Positions 10,814-19,331 of a DNA stretch of 29,435 bases are shown one piece after another (the first letter of the stretch is position 1; each line of letters starts with the position of its first letter). This DNA comes from Ovoidimarina sp039190895. Its GTDB lineage: Bacteria; Pseudomonadota; Alphaproteobacteria; Rhodobacterales; Rhodobacteraceae. A program made the translations under genes and the position numbers. The stretch lies in contig JBCCXY010000035.1 in assembly GCA_039190895.1 (NCBI GenBank), forward strand, positions 1 through 29,435. The letters run 5' to 3'. Under the pieces are notes generated by a model, which saw only the letters and a program-made list of their open reading frames with translations, did not search any database and was not told where the DNA came from.

Positions 10814-11746
10814 CTATTGAGGTAAAAGCGCAAGTGCCTGATCGATCAGCTCATTGCGAACCTCGGGTCGTTCCATCAGAAGCTCGTGCTCCGCGCCGTC
10901 GAAGCGGATGAGGCGAGCGCTGGGCCAAGTGTCGACAAGGCGGACGATGGCGTCAGCGTCCACGATCTTTTCAAGCGCGCCCAGGCCGACAAGAGCTGGG
11001 ATCTCTGGCTTTTCCGCCGAAAGCAAGGCGCGCATTTCGGACAGCGCCTCTCCCAACCAAGTCAGGCTGGGCCCTCCAAGGCGATAACGGGGTTCTGCCT
11101 GTAGTTGGCGTTTCAGATAGGCCCACATGTCGGGATCGGTGGTTAAGCCGTTGTCTTCAAAGGGAGCATTCAAGAGGAAGTCGGCACCGTTCGTTGTCGG
11201 GGCCTGCCGGGCCCCCATTCCCGCGAGAGCCGCCAGCTTGGGCAAGACCATCGACAGCGGACGCATTTTCGGTTCAATTCGAATCCCCCACATGGGTGCC
11301 GAAAATGCAGCCGCATCGACCGGCACCCCGTCCAAGATCGCGCGCAAGGCGATTGCGCCGCCCATGGAGTGACCGAGGAGCAGCCACGGTCGCGGCAGCG
11401 CTTGGACGTCCGGGTCGGCCAGCACGGCGCGGACGTCGCGTTGGTAGTCGTGGAACCGCCCGACATGGCCGATATCAGGGTCATTTATCAGCCGGTCGGC
11501 GAGGCCTTGGCCGCGCCAATCCACCGCCAGGCTTGCATATCCGCGTTGGTTGAACTCTGCCGCGGAACGCCCGTATTTTTCTACATATTCGCAGCGCCCA
11601 GGGAACATCAACACGGTGCCACGGGCGCCGTCCAAAGGCCAAAGCCCGAGGCGGATGCGCACCCTGTCATCCGTCCGAAGCCAGCGGGCTGTCCCGCCAT
11701 CCGGACCTTCGGCAATGTCGTGAAGGAAGGGAGCGGCGTCGGCCAC
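10814..11746 (-). CDS. Alpha/beta hydrolase, lysophospholipase (PldB)-like
   Basis: 310 residues with the alpha/beta hydrolase fold of the monoglyceride/lysophospholipase group (Hydrolase_4). The nucleophile elbow GHSMGG places Ser127. IVDADAIVRL gives Asp263 and FDGAEHELLMERPEV gives His287 as the likely triad. VLMFPGRCEYVEKY and SLAVDWRGQG match the oxyanion-hole and strand-4 regions of this family. There is no signal peptide, so it is cytoplasmic. The start is a GTG at 11746 that directly abuts the TAG stop of the upstream SCP2 gene (TAG-GTG, no spacer), which implies coupled translation. The pair suggests a lipid-related role, but the substrate is unknown. Confidence 0.88.
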   Translation of the reverse strand: MADAAPFLHDIAEGPDGGTARWLRTDDRVRIRLGLWPLDGARGTVLMFPGRCEYVEKYGRSAAEFNQRGYASLAVDWRGQGLADRLINDPDIGHVGRFHDYQRDVRAVLADPDVQALPRPWLLLGHSMGGAIALRAILDGVPVDAAAFSAPMWGIRIEPKMRPLSMVLPKLAALAGMGARQAPTTNGADFLLNAPFEDNGLTTDPDMWAYLKRQLQAEPRYRLGGPSLTWLGEALSEMRALLSAEKPEIPALVGLGALEKIVDADAIVRLVDTWPSARLIRFDGAEHELLMERPEVRNELIDQALALLPQ

Positions 11747-12034
11747 CTAGCCGAGAAGCCCACCAAGCCGCATCGCCGCACCCATGTCGCCTGCAACGTC
11801 GAGCTTGCCTGACATGACGGCACCAGCGGGGCTCATCGAGCCGTCGAGGATCGCGCGAAACGTGTCTTCGTCCGCTGTAAGCGTGACGTCTGCCGCATCA
11901 TCGCCCTGCCGCGCGCCGTCGGAGTCGATCACGATGGAGCCTTCGCCCTCAACCACAAACTTGGCCACAGCGTCGAAACTGCCTGAAAGTCGCGCGTTCA
12001 ATGCGGTGACTGCGCCGTCGATTAGTTCACTCAT
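11747..12034 (-). CDS. SCP2 sterol-carrier domain protein, 95 aa
   Basis: A small single-domain protein starting MSELIDGAVTALNARL. Its pattern (acidic beta-strands GEGSIVIDSDGARQGDDAADVTLTADEDTFRAILDGSMSP then GAVMSGKLDVAGDMGAAMRLGGLL) is that of the SCP2 fold, which forms a hydrophobic tunnel for lipids or acyl-CoA. The DGSMSPxxAxxxGKLxxxGD motif is characteristic. It is cytoplasmic. The hydrolase follows with zero spacing on the same strand, which suggests that this protein presents or buffers a lipid ligand for it; that is an inference from position only. It is divergent from the TPR gene. Confidence 0.88.
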   Translation of the reverse strand: MSELIDGAVTALNARLSGSFDAVAKFVVEGEGSIVIDSDGARQGDDAADVTLTADEDTFRAILDGSMSPAGAVMSGKLDVAGDMGAAMRLGGLLG

Positions 12035-12103
12035 CCAGCTTCATTCCTTTTCGTGATCGCCCGGGGGTATCGTCCGAGGGGCTGTTCGCTCTATCATTTC
12101 TGT

Positions 12104-12658
12104 ATGACCTTGATACGCCACAGGATCAAATCCGCCGTTACGGCATTTGTTGTGCTTCTTGCCACGCCAGCGGTCGCACAAAACACCGAGTTGGATCCTT
12201 TGTTCGACGCGCTCCAACAAGCGCAAGGGCCTGCCGCGCAGGAAATCGAACAGAAGATCTGGCAGGAGTGGTCGAAGTCCGGGTCACCTGCGATGGATCT
12301 GCTGTTGCAGCGCGGGCGCGATGCGATGGATGAGGGGAACTTTCGGCTGGCGATTGAGCACTTCACGGCGCTGATCGACCATGCCCCGGAGTTTGCTGAA
12401 GGCTACAACGCGCGGGCGACGGCGTATTTCCAGGATGGGAAGTACGGGCCGTCGCTGGCGGATATTCGTGAGACCCTTCGCAGAAACCCGAGGCATTTCG
12501 GAGCGTTGGGCGGATTGGGCCTGATTCTTGAGGAGCTGGGCGAAGTTGACGGGGCGCTTGAAGCGCAACGAGCAGTTCGAGCGCTTTATCCGAACCGTGA
12601 GGGCCTTGAAGAGACGATCCGCCGATTGGAGCGGCAGGCCGAGGGCCAAGAGATCTAG
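12104..12658 (+). CDS. Secreted tetratricopeptide-repeat protein, 184 aa
   Basis: The N-terminus MTLIRHRIKSAVTAFVVLLA followed by TPAVAQ is a Sec signal peptide with cleavage after AVA. The mature chain has a helical lead (FDALQQAQGPAAQEIEQKIWQEW) and then about three TPR units, for example GRDAMDEGNFRLAIEHFTALIDHAPEF, NARATAYFQDGKYGPSLADIRETLRRNPRH and GLGLILEELGEVDGALEAQRAVRALYP. TPRs mediate protein-protein contacts, probably in the periplasm. I chose ATG 12104 because upstream in-frame residues are not signal-like. I know of close relatives in Rhodobacterales annotated only as TPR proteins. Confidence 0.85.
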   Translation: MTLIRHRIKSAVTAFVVLLATPAVAQNTELDPLFDALQQAQGPAAQEIEQKIWQEWSKSGSPAMDLLLQRGRDAMDEGNFRLAIEHFTALIDHAPEFAEGYNARATAYFQDGKYGPSLADIRETLRRNPRHFGALGGLGLILEELGEVDGALEAQRAVRALYPNREGLEETIRRLERQAEGQEI

Positions 12659-13002
12659 CCAGGAGATGGTGACGGGCGCCCCCGAAGAGGCGCCCGCCTG
12701 ACGATTGCGCGATCTGCAGCCGATGCGGCATTCCCCACTCAACCACACCTGCGCGACCAGCGCCTCCGCCACTTGTGGCAGCCGACTGAAACCCCGATGT
12801 CGCTGCTCGCCTCGTGCGTGCCAAGACGGTACAAAACGGGGCGAGATTCGGGAAAGCTTGCGACAGAATTGCGGCTGATTATGCCGACATGGCGGAACGT
12901 GCGCGGGTCTTGATATGGGATTGTCCACGGAAATCCGCCCGGCGGGTCCTTGAGCGTCGGGATCGGCACAGGTAAATCGGGGCAAAGAGCAACGGACGTT
13001 TC
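12659..13002 (+). other. 344-bp interval before the helicase gene
   Basis: It begins with a 7-bp hairpin at 12674-12695. From 12790 to 12975 one plus-strand frame is open with GC-rich third positions and could encode a 53-aa peptide from GTG 12814 (VRAKTVQNGARF...RRDRHR) or a 28-aa one from ATG 12889, but neither has a ribosome site. I cannot decide whether it is a small gene, a remnant or leader DNA. No clear promoter is visible. Confidence 0.4.
12674..12695 (+). terminator. Hairpin after the TPR gene
   Basis: GGGCGCC-CCCGAAGA-GGCGCCC has a perfect 7-bp stem and an 8-nt loop, 15 nt past the stop codon. There is no T-tract. Confidence 0.45.
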
Positions 13003-15843
13003 ATGTCATCCACACCCAGCCGCGTGACCGCGGTGCTCGTCCCCACCAACACCGGGAAAACCCATTACGCGCTTGAACGGATGCTGGCGCATCGGACGGG
13101 TGTCATCGGCCTGCCGCTTCGGCTGTTGGCGAGGGAGGTGTATGACCGGCTGGTCGCGGTGCGGGGGCCCTCGGTGGTGGCGCTTGTCACGGGGGAGGAG
13201 CGAATCCTGCCGCCCCGGACCCAGTATTGGGTCGCCACAGTGGAGGCGATGCCCCAGGGACTGGGCGCAGACTTCCTTGCCATCGACGAGATCCAGCTCT
13301 GCGCCGATCCTGAACGGGGGCATGTCTTTACTGACCGCCTGTTGCACGCCCGGGGCCAGCACGAGACGCTGTTTCTGGGGGCCGGGACCATGCGGGGGGC
13401 AATTGCGGCGCTTGTGCCTGGGGTGAACTTCCTCAAGCGGGAGCGGTTTTCAGAGCTGACCTATACAGGTTCGAAAAAGATAAGCCGGATGCCCGAAAGG
13501 GCTGCGATTGTCGGCTTCAGTGTTGAAAATGTGTACGCAATTGCTGAGGTCATTCGCCGCCAGAAGGGCGGCGCGGCAGTCGTTATGGGGGCGTTGAGCC
13601 CGCGGACGCGCAATGCACAGGTCGATATGTACCAGTCGGGCGAGGTCGACTTTATGGTCGCCACCGATGCGATTGGGATGGGGCTGAACCTCGACATAGA
13701 TCACGTCGCGTTTTCGGGACTGAGAAAGTTTGACGGGCGGCGGATGCGGGATCTGGCGCCGAACGAGCTGGCGCAGATCGCTGGGCGGGCGGGGCGGTAC
13801 ACCAAATCGGGAACGTTCGGCGTGACCGGCGAGGCGCCGCCGCTGGATGATGAGGTGGCGCAGGCGATTTGCGACCATCGGTTCACCCCGATCCGGAAGC
13901 TGCAGTGGCGCAACGGGGATCTCAACTTTGCCTCGCCGGAACACTTGATCCGATCGCTTGAGGCGCCAACGACGGATGAGTGGCTGGCCCGCGCAAGAGA
14001 GGCGGATGATCTGAGCGCTCTCAAGGGGTTGGCAGAGGAAGCTGATGTCGCGGCAAGGGCCTCGGACGCGGCATCGGTGCGGCTGTTGTGGGACGTGTGC
14101 CAGATCCCGGATTTCCGTGGGATCAGCCACAACGAGCATGTCTCGCTGTTGCGAGAGATCTTTGGCTTTCTGCACGACAAGGGGCAGGTGCCGCACGCGT
14201 GGCTTCAGCGCCAGATTTCGCGGATTGACCGGACGGATGGGGACATCGACACGTTGTCAAAGCGATTGGCGTATATCCGCACGTGGACCTACGTCGCGCA
14301 ACGCAAGGGCTGGGCAGAGAACGAAAGCCATTGGCGGGACGAGACCCGCGCTGTAGAAGACCGCCTGTCTGACGCGCTTCATGCTGCGTTGACGCAACGT
14401 TTTGTGGACCGGCGCACGAGTGTGCTGCTCCGCCGCCTGAAGCAGAAGGAGGCCCTGTTGGCCGAAGTGAATGATAGTGGCGAGGTGACCGTTGAGGGTC
14501 AGTTCGTTGGCCGACTGGAAGGGTTCCGCTTTCGCCAGGACAAGAGCGGCAGCCCGGATGAGGACAAGACGGTGAGTCAGGCGGGCCAGCAGGCGCTGGC
14601 GCCGCATTTTCATCTGCGGGCGGACCGGTTCTATAACGCGCCGGATACCGAGATCGATTTCACCGAGCAGGGCGGCCTGATGTGGGGCGAGCATGCCGTG
14701 GGCAAGCTGGTTGCCGGGCCTGAGGCGATGAAGCCTGCGGTGGAGGCTTTTGTCGATGAAGAGGCTGGTGCCGAGGTCGGCGAGAAGGTGCAGCGCCGGT
14801 TGCAGCATTTCATCGACAGGAAGGTGCAGACCCTTTTCGAGCCGCTGATCGCGATGCAGCGGGATGAGACGCTGGACGGGCTTGCCAAGGGCTTTGCGTT
14901 CCGGATGGTCGAGGCGCTGGGGGTGATCCCGAGGGCCGAAGTTACGAGCGATGTGAAGGAGCTGGATCAGGATGCGCGGGCGGTGCTGCGCAAGCACGGG
15001 ATCCGGTTTGGGCAGTTCACGATCTTCATGCCGCTTCTTCTGAAGCCTGCGCCGACGCGGTTGCGACTGGTGCTCTGGTCTCTCGCTGAAGGGTTTGGCG
15101 AGTTTCCCGAAAGCCCGCCACCAGGTCTGGTGACTGTGCCGGTCGCTGAAGGCGCGCCGAAGGGCTACCACGAGAAGGCCGGATATCGCGCAGCGGGTGA
15201 GCGGGCGATCCGGATTGATATGTTGGAGCGTCTGGCCGACATGCTGCGCGCCGAGGACAGTCGTGGCGGGTTCGAGGCGAAGCCAGACATGCTTTCGATC
15301 ACTGGCATGACGCTTGAACAGTTCTCTCGTCTGATGGAGGGGCTTGGTTACAAGGCCGAGCGGGGCGAGCGTCAGAAGGCGAAGCCTGCAGCCCCGGCTG
15401 CCGATGCGCCTGCGGAGGAAGCGCAGGCCTCCGACGCGACAGACAAAACGCCTGTGGACGGGGAAGCGGTTTCGGCACCGACGGAAGATGCGCCTGCCGA
15501 AGAACAGGCGGGCCCTGCCGAGGCTTCGGATGAGGTTCCTGCGGAGGAAGCCCCGGTCGTCGAGACGCCAGATGCGGCGCCTGCATCGGACGAACCGGAG
15601 GTTGAGGTGTTCTATACCTTCACCTGGGGCGGCGGGAACCGGCGTCAGAACCAGGGCGGTCAGCAGCGCCAGAAGGGGCGGCCCAAGGGCAAGCCCGGTG
15701 GCAACAAACGCCCGCGCGGTGACGGTGGCAAGGGCGGCGGCAAGGCAAAGTCTTTCTCGTCCCGGCCCGAGAAGAAGGCGGACAAGATCGACCCGGACAA
15801 TCCGTTCGCGGCGGCGCTTATGGGCCTTACCAAGAAGGACTGA
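13003..15843 (+). CDS. Suv3-like DExH RNA helicase with basic C-terminal tail
   Basis: 946 residues. Motif I PTNTGKTH (Lys19), motif II DEIQ (95-98), motif III GAGT, motif V TDAIGMGLNL (221-230) and motif VI QIAGRAGR (258-265) are all present and closely spaced, as in the mitochondrial SUV3 family of ATP-dependent RNA helicases. A long helical middle follows, then an Ala/Glu/Pro-rich spacer of about 90 residues (about 790-870), a short conserved patch VEVFYTFTWGG, and a Gly/Lys/Arg/Gln tail that probably binds RNA, ending ALMGLTKKD. The likely role is unwinding in RNA decay or ribosome metabolism. The start at 13003 gives MSSTPSRVTAVLVPTNTGKT, with only a weak ribosome site (ACGGA). The stop TGA overlaps the next ATG (TGATG). 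Confidence 0.9.
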   Translation: MSSTPSRVTAVLVPTNTGKTHYALERMLAHRTGVIGLPLRLLAREVYDRLVAVRGPSVVALVTGEERILPPRTQYWVATVEAMPQGLGADFLAIDEIQLCADPERGHVFTDRLLHARGQHETLFLGAGTMRGAIAALVPGVNFLKRERFSELTYTGSKKISRMPERAAIVGFSVENVYAIAEVIRRQKGGAAVVMGALSPRTRNAQVDMYQSGEVDFMVATDAIGMGLNLDIDHVAFSGLRKFDGRRMRDLAPNELAQIAGRAGRYTKSGTFGVTGEAPPLDDEVAQAICDHRFTPIRKLQWRNGDLNFASPEHLIRSLEAPTTDEWLARAREADDLSALKGLAEEADVAARASDAASVRLLWDVCQIPDFRGISHNEHVSLLREIFGFLHDKGQVPHAWLQRQISRIDRTDGDIDTLSKRLAYIRTWTYVAQRKGWAENESHWRDETRAVEDRLSDALHAALTQRFVDRRTSVLLRRLKQKEALLAEVNDSGEVTVEGQFVGRLEGFRFRQDKSGSPDEDKTVSQAGQQALAPHFHLRADRFYNAPDTEIDFTEQGGLMWGEHAVGKLVAGPEAMKPAVEAFVDEEAGAEVGEKVQRRLQHFIDRKVQTLFEPLIAMQRDETLDGLAKGFAFRMVEALGVIPRAEVTSDVKELDQDARAVLRKHGIRFGQFTIFMPLLLKPAPTRLRLVLWSLAEGFGEFPESPPPGLVTVPVAEGAPKGYHEKAGYRAAGERAIRIDMLERLADMLRAEDSRGGFEAKPDMLSITGMTLEQFSRLMEGLGYKAERGERQKAKPAAPAADAPAEEAQASDATDKTPVDGEAVSAPTEDAPAEEQAGPAEASDEVPAEEAPVVETPDAAPASDEPEVEVFYTFTWGGGNRRQNQGGQQRQKGRPKGKPGGNKRPRGDGGKGGGKAKSFSSRPEKKADKIDPDNPFAAALMGLTKKD

Positions 15844-16115
15844 TGGAGGGGCGCGAGACTCAGCGCCTCGACAAGTGGTTGTGGCACGCGCGGTTCTTCA
15901 AGACGCGGACGCTGGCATCCGAGATGGTGAGCCGCGGCAAAGTGCGGGTGAACGGGAGCATCGTTAAGAAGCCTGCCTATGCAGTGGGCGAGGGCGACAC
16001 GCTGACCATCGTGAAGGCGGGCAACGTGCGGTTGGTTCGGATTATCGGACTTGCCGAGCGGCGCGGCGGGGCACCAGAGGCGCAAGCGCTGTACGAGGAT
16101 GTCGCAGCCGAGTGA
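15843..16115 (+). CDS. S4-domain RNA-binding protein, Hsp15/HslR-like
   Basis: 90 residues, one S4 domain starting RLDKWLWHARFFKTRTLA and continuing SRGKVRVNGSIVKKPAYAVGEGDTL, the classic S4 alpha-L fold. Hsp15 recycles stalled 50S subunits carrying nascent chains in E. coli; that function is known for the family and not shown here. The C-terminal extension is short and less basic than in the E. coli protein. Its ATG shares the A of the helicase stop (TGATG), so translation is probably coupled, and the two RNA-binding proteins may act in one process. FdxA follows 61 bp later. Confidence 0.9.
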   Translation: MEGRETQRLDKWLWHARFFKTRTLASEMVSRGKVRVNGSIVKKPAYAVGEGDTLTIVKAGNVRLVRIIGLAERRGGAPEAQALYEDVAAE

Positions 16116-16176
16116 CCTTGCAGGCTTGCGCGTGGTGCTCTACCCCTTTTATGCGGCGCCTGAGAGACCTGCCCCG

Positions 16177-16515
16177 ATGACCTATGTTGTGACAGACAAT
16201 TGCATTGCCTGTAAGTACACCGACTGTGTCGAAGTGTGCCCGGTCGACTGTTTCTATGAGGGCGAGAACATGCTGGTGATCCACCCCGATGAGTGCAACG
16301 ACTGCGGGGTGTGTGAACCGGAATGCCCGGCGGATGCGATCCGCCCGGACACTGAACCTGACATGGAAGAATGGGTGGATTTCAACCGCAAGTACTCGGA
16401 AGCGTGGCCGGTAATTGTCACGAAAAAGGACCCCTTGCCCGAGGCCGACGAGCGCGACGGGGAAGAGGGTAAGCGAGAGAAATACTTCTCGGAAGCCGCT
16501 GGCGAGGGTGGATAG
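16177..16515 (+). CDS. fdxA: Seven-iron ferredoxin FdxA (3Fe-4S + 4Fe-4S)
   Basis: 112 residues. By comparison with Azotobacter ferredoxin I (offset +1), Cys9, Cys17 and Cys50 would bind the 3Fe-4S cluster and Cys21, Cys40, Cys43 and Cys46 the 4Fe-4S cluster, with Cys12 and Cys25 as the usual extra cysteines. The motifs are CIACKYTDCVEVCPVDC and CNDCGVCEPECP. The acidic C-terminal extension after DTEPDMEEWVDFN is normal for this family. It is a cytoplasmic low-potential electron carrier. ATG 16177, with GAGAGA about 10 nt upstream, is chosen over 16051, which would overlap the S4 gene. The order S4 protein - FdxA - CarD is, to my knowledge, common in Rhodobacterales. Confidence 0.95.
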   Translation: MTYVVTDNCIACKYTDCVEVCPVDCFYEGENMLVIHPDECNDCGVCEPECPADAIRPDTEPDMEEWVDFNRKYSEAWPVIVTKKDPLPEADERDGEEGKREKYFSEAAGEGG

Positions 16516-16768
16516 CCAGCTAACGACGTGGCGTTTCTTCATAGTTGCCGTAGGGTTACGCGTGTCCCTCTGGATTTCGGCGTAAAAATTTGCTACATTA
16601 CTGCCATACGAAGCAACAGCCTGGCGTGAGAACCGAGGATCACTCGGTCGGGTCACTGGCGCGAAATGACTGAAAATCTAGGGCGACAGGGAGATGTACG
16701 GATGTCCCTGCCGGTCTTTTGTCGGTTTGTCGTGTCTGTTGGGCAAGGATAGGAAGATCAGAGATCTC

Positions 16769-17275
16769 ATGACTAAAGCCAAGACAGAATTCCGTCCGAA
16801 CGACTACGTTGTGTACCCGGCCCACGGTGTGGGCCAGATCATCAAGATCGAGACGCAGGAAGTCGCGGGCATGGAGATCGAGGTATTCGTGATCTCTTTC
16901 GAGAAAGATAAGATGAAGCTCAGCGTGCCGACGCACAAGGCAACGGATGTGGGCATGCGCTCGCTATCTTCGCCGGACGTGGTGTCGAAGGCGATGACGA
17001 CGCTGAAGGGCAAGGCGCGCGTAAAGCGGGCAATGTGGTCGCGTCGGGCGCAGGAGTATGAGCAGAAGATCAACTCTGGCGATCTGATCGCGATTGCCGA
17101 GGTTGTACGGGATTTGCACCGCGCGGACGATCAACGCGAGCAGAGCTATTCGGAGCGGCAGCTGTACGAAGCGGCGTTGGAGCGTTTGACCCGTGAGGTT
17201 GCTGCAGTCGATGGCAAGGCTGAGGACGATGCGCAGCGGCAGATCGACGATGTGCTGACTAGCCGCGCGGCATAG
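16769..17275 (+). CDS. carD: CarD-family transcriptional regulator
   Basis: 168 residues. The N-terminal RNA-polymerase interaction domain (Tudor-like) begins FRPNDYVVYPAHGVGQIIKIE and ends near KMKLSVPTHKA. The C-terminal helical domain holds KGKARVKRAMWSRRAQEYEQKINSGD, including the conserved Trp that contacts the upstream edge of the -10 element in characterised CarD proteins. CarD stabilises open promoter complexes, notably at rRNA promoters, and is essential or near-essential in several alphaproteobacteria. I chose ATG 16769, giving MTKAKTEFRPND; the upstream ORF extension to 16694 is not conserved-looking. A 253-bp leader separates it from fdxA, so it probably has its own promoter, and it ends in a strong terminator. 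Confidence 0.95.
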   Translation: MTKAKTEFRPNDYVVYPAHGVGQIIKIETQEVAGMEIEVFVISFEKDKMKLSVPTHKATDVGMRSLSSPDVVSKAMTTLKGKARVKRAMWSRRAQEYEQKINSGDLIAIAEVVRDLHRADDQREQSYSERQLYEAALERLTREVAAVDGKAEDDAQRQIDDVLTSRAA

Positions 17276-17301
17276 CGAAGGGTGGGGTGAACCCCCACTC
17301 T

Positions 17302-17328
17302 GCCGTCCCGTTTCGGGGCGGCGTTTTT
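17302..17328 (+). terminator. Intrinsic terminator of carD
   Basis: GCCGTCCCG-TTT-CGGGGCGGC forms a 9-bp stem (one G:T pair) with a 3-nt loop and is followed by GTTTTTC. A smaller 6-bp stem, GTGGGG-N5-CCCCAC, lies just before it at 17282-17298. This is the clearest Rho-independent terminator in the window. Confidence 0.88.
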
Positions 17329-17339
17329 CTGCCATCACC

Positions 17340-19196
17340 CTAGTCCAGAGTCCGGACCATTTCGGTCTCCAGCTCTTTCTCCAACTCGCGGGCGCGCTGC
17401 ATATAAGCGGTGTTCTCTCCGACGGGAATGTTTGGGTCCCACAGGGCTGCGAGCTCGCGCAGGGCGTCCCGATCCCCATGGTAAAAGGATTGCTCCAATT
17501 GGGCGGCCTCATAGTCGGACAAGCCCATGTTCTCTAGCACATAGCGGCCTGCCCGAAGGGAACTGTCGAACATCTCGCGCACGATGTCGTCTGCGCCTGC
17601 CCGATAGAGCTCGTACGTATGAACGCGGTCATGTGCGCGGGCGACGATGTGGATGTCCGACCGTTGGTGCCGTGCATAGCGGGTCAGCTTAACCGCGGCC
17701 TCCTTGTCATCGAGTGACACGACGAGCACGCGTGCCGTTTCCAGCCCCGCAGCGTGAAGCAGTTCGGGCCGGGTTGGGTCGCCGAAGAAACCTTTGAACC
17801 CGAAGCGACGCATCAGTTGGACGCGTGGGAGATTGTTGTCGAGAACTGTGGTCTCGAACCCCGCGGCCTGAACGACACGATTGACGACCTGCCCGAAGCG
17901 CCCGACGCCTGCGATGATGATCGCTTGTTGTTCGTCGATGGTGTCGTGTTCGACATCTTCCGCCTGCTCTTTCATTTGCGCCGACAGACGCTCGTAGGCG
18001 ATGAAGAAAAGCGGTGTCAGTAGCATCGAGAGCGAGACAACCAACAGCAACAGGCCACCAAGCCCCGAGCTCAGGACGTTCTGCTGAAGTGAGAATGAGA
18101 TCAGGACGAACCCGAACTCACCTGCCTGGGCGAGACCGAGTGTGAACAGCCAGCGGTCGCGGCCGTCGATCTTGAAGAGCACGGCCAGCACGTACAGCAC
18201 GGTGCCTTTGACCGCCATGACGGCAAGGGTCAGGCCGATGACGATGAAGGGGCTCGAAAGGAAGACGGCGTAGTTGATCCCGGCGCCGACGGTGATGAAG
18301 AACAGGCCGAGGAGGAGGCCTTTGAACGGCTCCAGGTTCGATTCCATCTCGTGCCGGAATTCCGAGTTGGCGAGGACGACCCCCGCGAGGAACGTTCCAA
18401 GGGCCGGAGACAGGCCGACCAGGATCATCAGGAACCCGATACCCACGACGATCAGAAGGGCCAGCGCCACATACATTTCGCGCAGGCGCGTTGCGTGGAC
18501 GTAGCGGAACAAGGGGCGCGCGGCGAAGACACCGAAGCCAATGATCGCGAGGACTGCGGCGATGGTCACCAGCGTGACGCCCCAACCCGGCAACCCTTCC
18601 ACGAGGGACATGGTGTGGTGCCCGTGTTCGTCCCCATGCCCGCCCCGCTGGATCGAGCCGTCGGGCGATAGCGTCGCTGGCAGGCCAAGCGCCAGCAATG
18701 GCAGCAGCGCGAGCATCGGGATGACGGCGATGTCCTGAGTGATGAGGACCGAGAAGGTCGATCGCCCGCCTGGGGTCTGCATCAGGCCCTTTTCGGTCAG
18801 CGTTTGCAGGACGATGGCGGTCGAAGACAGTGAAAAGATCAGCCCGACGGCAATGGCTGTTTGCGGGTGCAGGCCAAGGATTATGCCGCCGACGGTGATC
18901 AAAAGGGCGGTCGCGACGATCTGCAAGCCGCCGAGACCCAGAAGCTTGTCGCGCATGTTCCAGAGTGCGCGTGGCTCCAACTCCAGCCCGATCAGGAACA
19001 GCATCACGACGACGCCGAACTCGGCGAAATGCTGGAGGTCTTCGGTTTCAGCGCCGACGAGCCCGAGGATTGGGCCAATGATGATGCCAGCGACGAGGTA
19101 GCCCAGCACCGATCCAAGCCCCAGCCGTGCCGCCAGCGGGACGGCAACCACCGCGGCGATCAGGTAAATTGAGGCCTGGTAGAGGAATCCTTCCAT
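17340..19196 (-). CDS. CPA2-family cation:proton antiporter with TrkA-N domain (Kef/YbaL-like)
   Basis: 618 residues. The first 400 or so form about 12 membrane helices of the Na+/H+ exchanger fold, with the family signatures LGYLVAGIIIGP, FLIGLELEP and an internal SSTAIVLQTL helix. A His/Asp/Gly-rich loop (GGHGDEHGHH) lies between helices. From about residue 422 a Rossmann domain of the TrkA-N type starts with IIIAGVGRFGQ and contains VLDNN and GDPTRPELL, so nucleotide binding should gate K+ or Na+ efflux. ATG 19196 has GAGAGAG just upstream. The protein is in the inner membrane and contributes to K+/pH homeostasis. The C-terminal 90 residues are helical and charged, as in KefB/C. Ion specificity is not resolved. 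Confidence 0.9.
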   Translation of the reverse strand: MEGFLYQASIYLIAAVVAVPLAARLGLGSVLGYLVAGIIIGPILGLVGAETEDLQHFAEFGVVVMLFLIGLELEPRALWNMRDKLLGLGGLQIVATALLITVGGIILGLHPQTAIAVGLIFSLSSTAIVLQTLTEKGLMQTPGGRSTFSVLITQDIAVIPMLALLPLLALGLPATLSPDGSIQRGGHGDEHGHHTMSLVEGLPGWGVTLVTIAAVLAIIGFGVFAARPLFRYVHATRLREMYVALALLIVVGIGFLMILVGLSPALGTFLAGVVLANSEFRHEMESNLEPFKGLLLGLFFITVGAGINYAVFLSSPFIVIGLTLAVMAVKGTVLYVLAVLFKIDGRDRWLFTLGLAQAGEFGFVLISFSLQQNVLSSGLGGLLLLVVSLSMLLTPLFFIAYERLSAQMKEQAEDVEHDTIDEQQAIIIAGVGRFGQVVNRVVQAAGFETTVLDNNLPRVQLMRRFGFKGFFGDPTRPELLHAAGLETARVLVVSLDDKEAAVKLTRYARHQRSDIHIVARAHDRVHTYELYRAGADDIVREMFDSSLRAGRYVLENMGLSDYEAAQLEQSFYHGDRDALRELAALWDPNIPVGENTAYMQRARELEKELETEMVRTLD

Positions 19197-19310
19197 TGGC
19201 TCTCTCTTGACGGGTGCCTTCTATCGGTATCGCAAGAACAGTCGCCCCCGCAATCGACTGCTGTCAGGCTCAGTCAGGTAAGGGGTTAATTGGTGGCGAC
19301 AGACGCCGGT

Positions 19311-19322
19311 CTGCCATGGCAG
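19311..19322. promoter_or_regulatory. Perfect 12-bp palindrome CTGCCATGGCAG
   Basis: It lies 9 bp upstream of the DUF1801 start and overlaps the position expected for the ribosome site region. It could limit translation initiation by RNA pairing or bind a protein; it may also be chance. Confidence 0.2.
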
Positions 19323-19331
19323 TGTGCAGGA

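Noticed and set aside
16516..16768. Sigma70 promoter for carD around TACATT at 16594-16599
   Set aside because: The -35 region at the right distance (TGGATT) is a poor match and other AT-rich hexamers fit as well, so I do not annotate one.
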